Below, piece after piece: positions 5,442-8,706 of a stretch of 8,706 nt of DNA. Source of the DNA: Deltaproteobacteria bacterium TMED58 (GTDB lineage: Bacteria; Desulfobacterota_D; UBA1144); the NCBI GenBank assembly GCA_002167555.2, contig NHDL02000003.1, positions 166,571-175,276 on the forward strand, given 5' to 3'. The notes beneath the pieces were generated by a model. The model did not search any database and was not told the origin of the DNA. It worked only from the letters and a program-made list of their open reading frames with translations. The first letter of the stretch is position 1. The number at the start of each line of letters is the position of its first letter. The position numbers and the translations under genes were made by a program.

Positions 5442-6812
5442 TTAATATAATGGGACTTTTAAATTTACCTTTATTCCATTATGAATATATTTAGCAGCAT
5501 CTCCATTTAATGGCTTAATAAATGAAATTGCTAAATTTAAATTATCTACAAACTTAAATATTACTTCCATAAATGTATCAATTCCTGAGCTATTTTCTGT
5601 AAGTTTATCAATTGCTTTAAAGTCAAAATCTAAACTATATTTTTGACTTTTAGACTTAAAAACATTAAATCTTGCATCATAAATAGCAAAAAATTCCTTT
5701 GATTCATTGCTATAATCTTTTGCATTAAAAAATAATTCAGATCCTGCCCCAAATCTAAAATAATTATTTGCTATATAAAATTTAGGGGAGAGCGTACTTG
5801 AATCATGGAGAACATCTTTAAGTATTAAAGAATTAGAATATAGCTTTTCCAACCTATCTTTCTTATCACCCCAAATAGTTGTTGTAGGAAAATTAATACC
5901 TAAATCAGCTCCAATATGAACATCCTCCTTGCTCGAGAGAACTTTGCTAATTAATAATGAAAAATTTCCTACTTCAAAACCATTATCTACAACATTATAT
6001 TCCTTATCATTTCCGTCATATGCGCCAGCCCAAGGAAATCTTAAGCTTATGTTTGTTTCCTTGGCATTATCAGTAAAACTGGCATCTACCATATATAGGA
6101 TATCTGCGCCCCCTCCACGATATTGCTTAACATCAAAAAAATATGTTTTTACACTAATACCACTCAATGATATTGGACTATTATCAATTGTTGAATCTCT
6201 GTATTTAAAAGGTTTATAAATCATGAACTGGCCAGAAAGTGGATTTATAATACCTAAATCGCCTTCGGACATAAATAATCTTGCTGGATTTATTAAATAG
6301 GATAAAGTTTTTTTAAAGAAGGAATGAGATTTTGATAGTTCTTTATTTAAATTCTCAAAGTATATACCAAGTGGAATTCCTAGTCCTGGGGTAACTATCA
6401 AATCAATGACTGAAGGTTTTTCTACTGTGCCTTCAATCGTAAACTCCCATAAGCTGCTTTGTAAAATCGTACCTAGGTATGCATCAGACTTTTCATATCC
6501 TAAATCTCGATAAACTTGATAGTACAATGCTCCAAAATATGGGTGATATATATAGTTTGTTGCGAAGTTGTCTCCATCATTAATTTCAGGGCTGGTAATA
6601 TTCTGCGCCCATTTTTTTGGGCTAGTATCAAAAATTTTAGAATCTTTGTTTCTAACATAAAGAATCCTACCTCCCCACAAAAAATAATTTATTGTCGCAC
6701 TATCTTTTAAAAAACTTTTATCAACCTCAGATTCTGAATTCTCATCCATTTCACTCCCAAAAGACGGTAAACAAAAAATAATATAGATAATTATTACTAG
6801 TAACTTTTGCAT
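5442..6812 (-). CDS. DUF3943-family protein, probably exported to the envelope
   Basis: The protein has 456 residues. An N-terminal signal peptide (K3, hydrophobic 4-16, probable cleavage near G19 or S20) indicates export. No lipobox precedes C14, so it is not an obvious lipoprotein. Residues about 84-150 match the DUF3943 core: NYIYHPYFGALYY (86-98), a second helix with LWEFTIEG (121-128), EKPS (131-134) and DLIVTPGLGIPLG (137-149). The remaining 300 or so residues alternate polar and hydrophobic positions with many aromatics, and the chain ends in VPLY. That would suit an outer-membrane beta-barrel, although this is inferred. The family's function is unknown. The ATG abuts the stop of the glycosyltransferase gene, without a Shine-Dalgarno, so translation is probably coupled. 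This suggests a shared envelope role. Confidence 0.82.
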   Translation of the reverse strand: MQKLLVIIIYIIFCLPSFGSEMDENSESEVDKSFLKDSATINYFLWGGRILYVRNKDSKIFDTSPKKWAQNITSPEINDGDNFATNYIYHPYFGALYYQVYRDLGYEKSDAYLGTILQSSLWEFTIEGTVEKPSVIDLIVTPGLGIPLGIYFENLNKELSKSHSFFKKTLSYLINPARLFMSEGDLGIINPLSGQFMIYKPFKYRDSTIDNSPISLSGISVKTYFFDVKQYRGGGADILYMVDASFTDNAKETNISLRFPWAGAYDGNDKEYNVVDNGFEVGNFSLLISKVLSSKEDVHIGADLGINFPTTTIWGDKKDRLEKLYSNSLILKDVLHDSSTLSPKFYIANNYFRFGAGSELFFNAKDYSNESKEFFAIYDARFNVFKSKSQKYSLDFDFKAIDKLTENSSGIDTFMEVIFKFVDNLNLAISFIKPLNGDAAKYIHNGIKVNLKVPLY

Positions 6813-7937
6813 TTAATTTTTATGGAGCAACATTCTCTTTGCTCTACCTACCCAAGTAAATTGTTTTGAAAGTTTCAATGATTCTTCTGATATTTTACTA
6901 GATAACTCTTTACTAGCCAATAAACTGGATAATGCAGCATTCAAGTCATTGAATGAGTCTGGATTAACTAATATCGAATCTGAGCCATCAGACAAAATTC
7001 TGGATATTGAAGGTAGATTAGATGCAATGATAGGTTTTCCTGATGACAAATATTCAAATAGCTTAATTGGCGATGAATATTCCAATGCTTTTGAGCCACC
7101 TTTAATAGTAAAGTCGGTATCGTATGGGATAAGTAATATATCTGAAATTGCTAAAAAATTAGGTATGTCTGAATTTTTTACATGTCCTGTGAAGAGAATA
7201 TTTTTTTGAGAAACATTTATTTTCTTTTGATATAAAATATTATCGGAATCTTCACCACCTACAATAAGGAAAAAAATTTCTTTATTAAATTTAGATAGTT
7301 CGATAATTTTTTCAATGCCTCTACCTATATATGTGTTGCCTACATAAGAAACGATTTTACAATTTTTTGGAACTTTCAATTGACTTTTGAATGAATCCAA
7401 ATCTTTATTTGGCTTAAATGTTTTTAAATTAACACCATTGTGTAAAACCTCCAATTTATTTGAAAAATTGTAACTTCTCTCAATATTTTCCTTTGTACCC
7501 TCAGAATTACAAGTAATCTTAGATATATTTTTTGAATCAATAAATCTCTTAATTGCTAATCTGGAGATATAATTTACCGGTGGATGATGAATATCAATTA
7601 TTATTTTAGATTTAAAAAAAGACATTAAATAAGCAAAAGTAATATTTCTTGTAACAATGAAGTCATATTCTTTTTTTAGAATTAGTTTAAAGAAAGATAA
7701 AATTCCATGAAAAAAATGTCTCAGCGGTCCATATTTAAAACCAATAGTGGGAGAAATTTTAAATCTTTCACGCACATCATAATAAATAAAAAAACTTTCT
7801 AATTCATTTTTATTTATAGGTAAAATCAGTTCAACGTTATGATTTAATTCAGCGAAAGCTTCACACATTCTAGCTACATGAATAGAACTTGCTCCTTCTT
7901 TGAAAAGCTGCGGACTCCCTACATAAAGTATATTCAT
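6813..7937 (-). CDS. Family 4 (GT-B) glycosyltransferase
   Basis: The enzyme would transfer a sugar from a nucleotide donor to an envelope glycan, lipopolysaccharide or other acceptor at the cytoplasmic face of the membrane. The specific substrates cannot be read. The 374-residue product shows the two-lobe GT-B plan: an N-terminal lobe starting MNILYVGSPQ with GASSIHV (15-21), the linker block LHNGVNLKTF (165-174), then YVGNTYIGRGIEK (198-210), FTGHV (249-253) and SPIKLFEYLSSGKPIIAS (289-306). The E of LFEY fits the second glutamate of the usual EX7E motif; the first is shifted (E286, eight residues between). I chose the ATG at 7937. The open frame reaches a TTG at 7973, but the extra 12 residues are AT-driven and MNILYVG is the normal start for the family. 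The next gene, DUF3943, begins directly at its stop. Confidence 0.9.
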   Translation of the reverse strand: MNILYVGSPQLFKEGASSIHVARMCEAFAELNHNVELILPINKNELESFFIYYDVRERFKISPTIGFKYGPLRHFFHGILSFFKLILKKEYDFIVTRNITFAYLMSFFKSKIIIDIHHPPVNYISRLAIKRFIDSKNISKITCNSEGTKENIERSYNFSNKLEVLHNGVNLKTFKPNKDLDSFKSQLKVPKNCKIVSYVGNTYIGRGIEKIIELSKFNKEIFFLIVGGEDSDNILYQKKINVSQKNILFTGHVKNSDIPNFLAISDILLIPYDTDFTIKGGSKALEYSSPIKLFEYLSSGKPIIASNLPSISRILSDGSDSILVNPDSFNDLNAALSSLLASKELSSKISEESLKLSKQFTWVGRAKRMLLHKN

Positions 7938-7944
7938 TATTAAT

Positions 7945-7973
7945 ATATTATTGATTAATTGATTAATAAACAA
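7945..7973 (-). promoter_or_regulatory. Promoter of the glycosyltransferase-DUF3943 operon
   Basis: On the minus strand TTGTTT (7973-7968) is separated by 17 bases from TAATAT (7950-7945). The ATG at 7937 lies 7 bases after the -10, so the mRNA would be leaderless. No Shine-Dalgarno is present. This supports the ATG over the upstream TTG, which lies within the -35 element. Confidence 0.45.
7951..7966. repeat. Tandem TTGATTAA repeat between two divergent genes
   Basis: Two exact back-to-back copies of the 8-mer TTGATTAA fill most of the spacer of the glycosyltransferase promoter. The second copy contains the proposed hisS -35. A 10-base palindrome, TAATATATTA (7941-7950), adjoins them. They could be a regulator site, or chance in AT-rich DNA. 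Confidence 0.4.
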
Positions 7974-7987
7974 TACTTATTTAAGAT
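7959..7987 (+). promoter_or_regulatory. Possible hisS promoter
   Basis: TTGATT (7959-7964) is followed by a 17-base spacer and a weak TAAGAT -10 (7982-7987). The predicted leader is about 8-9 bases with no Shine-Dalgarno sequence. Other AT-rich candidates exist in this stretch. Confidence 0.35.
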
Positions 7988-8002
7988 TTGATTTATATAG
8001 TT

Positions 8003-8706
8003 ATGAAAATTGTAAAAGGATTTAGGGACATTCTTCCATATGAGAACTCAAATTCAGAGACGTCTTATAGCTGGACTAATATACTAAACAATCTTAGAGA
8101 TATTATGGAACTTTATAATTTTCAAGAAATAATAACTCCAGTATTAGAATATGACTCTACATTTAAAACAGGCATAGGTGAAGATACGGATATAGTCTCA
8201 AAAGAGATGTATGAATTTATATTAAATCGTGAATCAAGTGAAAAAAATAAGAATGAAGTCTTAAAGTATTGTCTTAGACCCGAAGGTACTGCTCCAATTG
8301 TAAGAAGTGTAATAGAGAACTCATTAAATAAGATTAAAAGCTTAAATAAACTTTATTACTTGGGTCCAATGTTCAGATATGAGAGATCACAGAAAGGTAG
8401 GTATAGAATGTTTCATCAAATAGGAGCAGAACTTATAGGCTCCGATGAAATATTATATGAAGTTGAGTTATTAAATTTAGCTAAAGATTTAATTGAGAAC
8501 CTAAAAATTAATGATACTACTTTTGAATTAAATACTATTGGAAATAGAAAAAGTATGGAAAATATTAGTGAGGCTGTATCTGCTTTTGGTAAAAAAAATA
8601 AAGATACAATAGAAAAAAAAGATTATGAAATACTAAATAAAAATCCTTTAAGATTCTTAGATAAAGCAATACATAAATATAATTTTGATAATGTTCCTAA
8701 AACTAT
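8003..8706 (+). CDS. hisS: Histidyl-tRNA synthetase, N-terminal 234 codons
   Basis: This class II aminoacyl-tRNA synthetase charges tRNA-His with histidine using ATP. The start is fixed by the classic opening MKIVKGFRDILP. Motif 1 is seen around residues 37-50, ending ITPVLEY. The loop GIGEDTDIVSKEMY (57-70) and LRPEGTAPIVR (91-101) form the substrate pocket. Motif 2 runs from YLGPMFRYERSQKGR to MFHQIG (119-140) with the ATP-contacting arginines R125 and R128. The family is usually about 420 residues, so motif 3, the histidine-specific motifs and the anticodon-binding domain lie beyond the window edge. The frame is intact throughout. It is divergent from the glycosyltransferase gene, and the ATG has no Shine-Dalgarno. 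Confidence 0.95.
   Translation, partial: MKIVKGFRDILPYENSNSETSYSWTNILNNLRDIMELYNFQEIITPVLEYDSTFKTGIGEDTDIVSKEMYEFILNRESSEKNKNEVLKYCLRPEGTAPIVRSVIENSLNKIKSLNKLYYLGPMFRYERSQKGRYRMFHQIGAELIGSDEILYEVELLNLAKDLIENLKINDTTFELNTIGNRKSMENISEAVSAFGKKNKDTIEKKDYEILNKNPLRFLDKAIHKYNFDNVPKT

Noticed and set aside
5447-5482. Inverted repeat ATAATGG / CCATTAT as a terminator between the convergent trxA-GYD and glycosyltransferase-DUF3943 operons
   Set aside because: Only 7 mostly A-T pairs with a 22-base loop, no following T run, and it lies in the coding end of the DUF3943 gene.
5929-7209. Plus-strand frames at 5929-6219, 6516-6710 and 6949-7209
   Set aside because: All lie antisense to the DUF3943 and glycosyltransferase genes and encode nothing recognisable.
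1-8706. CRISPR array, tRNA, rRNA, insertion sequence or phage attachment site
   Set aside because: No regularly spaced repeats, no cloverleaf or conserved tRNA/rRNA segments, no transposase or integrase motifs and no terminal inverted repeats were seen on either strand.

Overview
The window is an AT-rich piece of bacterial chromosome (roughly 30% G+C by eye) packed with genes on both strands. No intergenic stretch exceeds about 110 bases. A housekeeping set (class II fumarase, thioredoxin, histidyl-tRNA synthetase), a signal-peptide-bearing DUF3943 protein and a family 4 glycosyltransferase point to a Gram-negative bacterium with a small, compact genome, as is common in aquatic plankton. The sequence does not fix the phylum. 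I see no rRNA, tRNA, CRISPR array, insertion sequence, phage gene or integration site.

Layout. (1) Positions 1-711, minus: a YgjP/DUF45-type zinc metallopeptidase whose 3' end runs off the window. (2) 768-1067, minus: a small secreted or membrane protein of unknown function. (3) 1112-1857, plus: an unrecognised 248-residue protein whose reading frame is split by a one-base shift at a run of eight A. It diverges from gene 2 across a palindromic promoter. (4) 4712 down to 1849, minus: fumC followed by two unrecognised genes. The first starts 2 bases after the fumC stop. The second has its own extended -10 promoter and ends by overlapping gene 3 tail to tail. (5) 4823-5437, plus: trxA and a GYD-domain gene with no intervening base, divergent from fumC. 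(6) 7937 down to 5442, minus: a glycosyltransferase and a DUF3943 gene, again with no intervening base, converging on the trxA-GYD pair with 4 bases between stop codons. (7) 8003 onward, plus: the first 234 codons of hisS, divergent from the glycosyltransferase gene.

How the genes fit together. fumC (TCA cycle), trxA (thiol-disulfide exchange) and hisS (translation) are core functions. The glycosyltransferase-DUF3943 pair looks like an envelope unit. The two genes behind fumC and the split gene on the opposite strand are the least explained part. They resemble nothing I recognise, and their tails interlock.

Several start codons lie only 7-8 bases downstream of a recognisable -10 element and have no Shine-Dalgarno sequence, which suggests leaderless mRNAs. 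trxA, the GYD gene and fumC have clear Shine-Dalgarno sequences. The most notable observations are the split gene with an in-frame A AAA AAA slip site, the palindromic two-way -10 element, the leaderless-type promoters and the unknown pair behind fumC. I found no convincing new multi-gene system.
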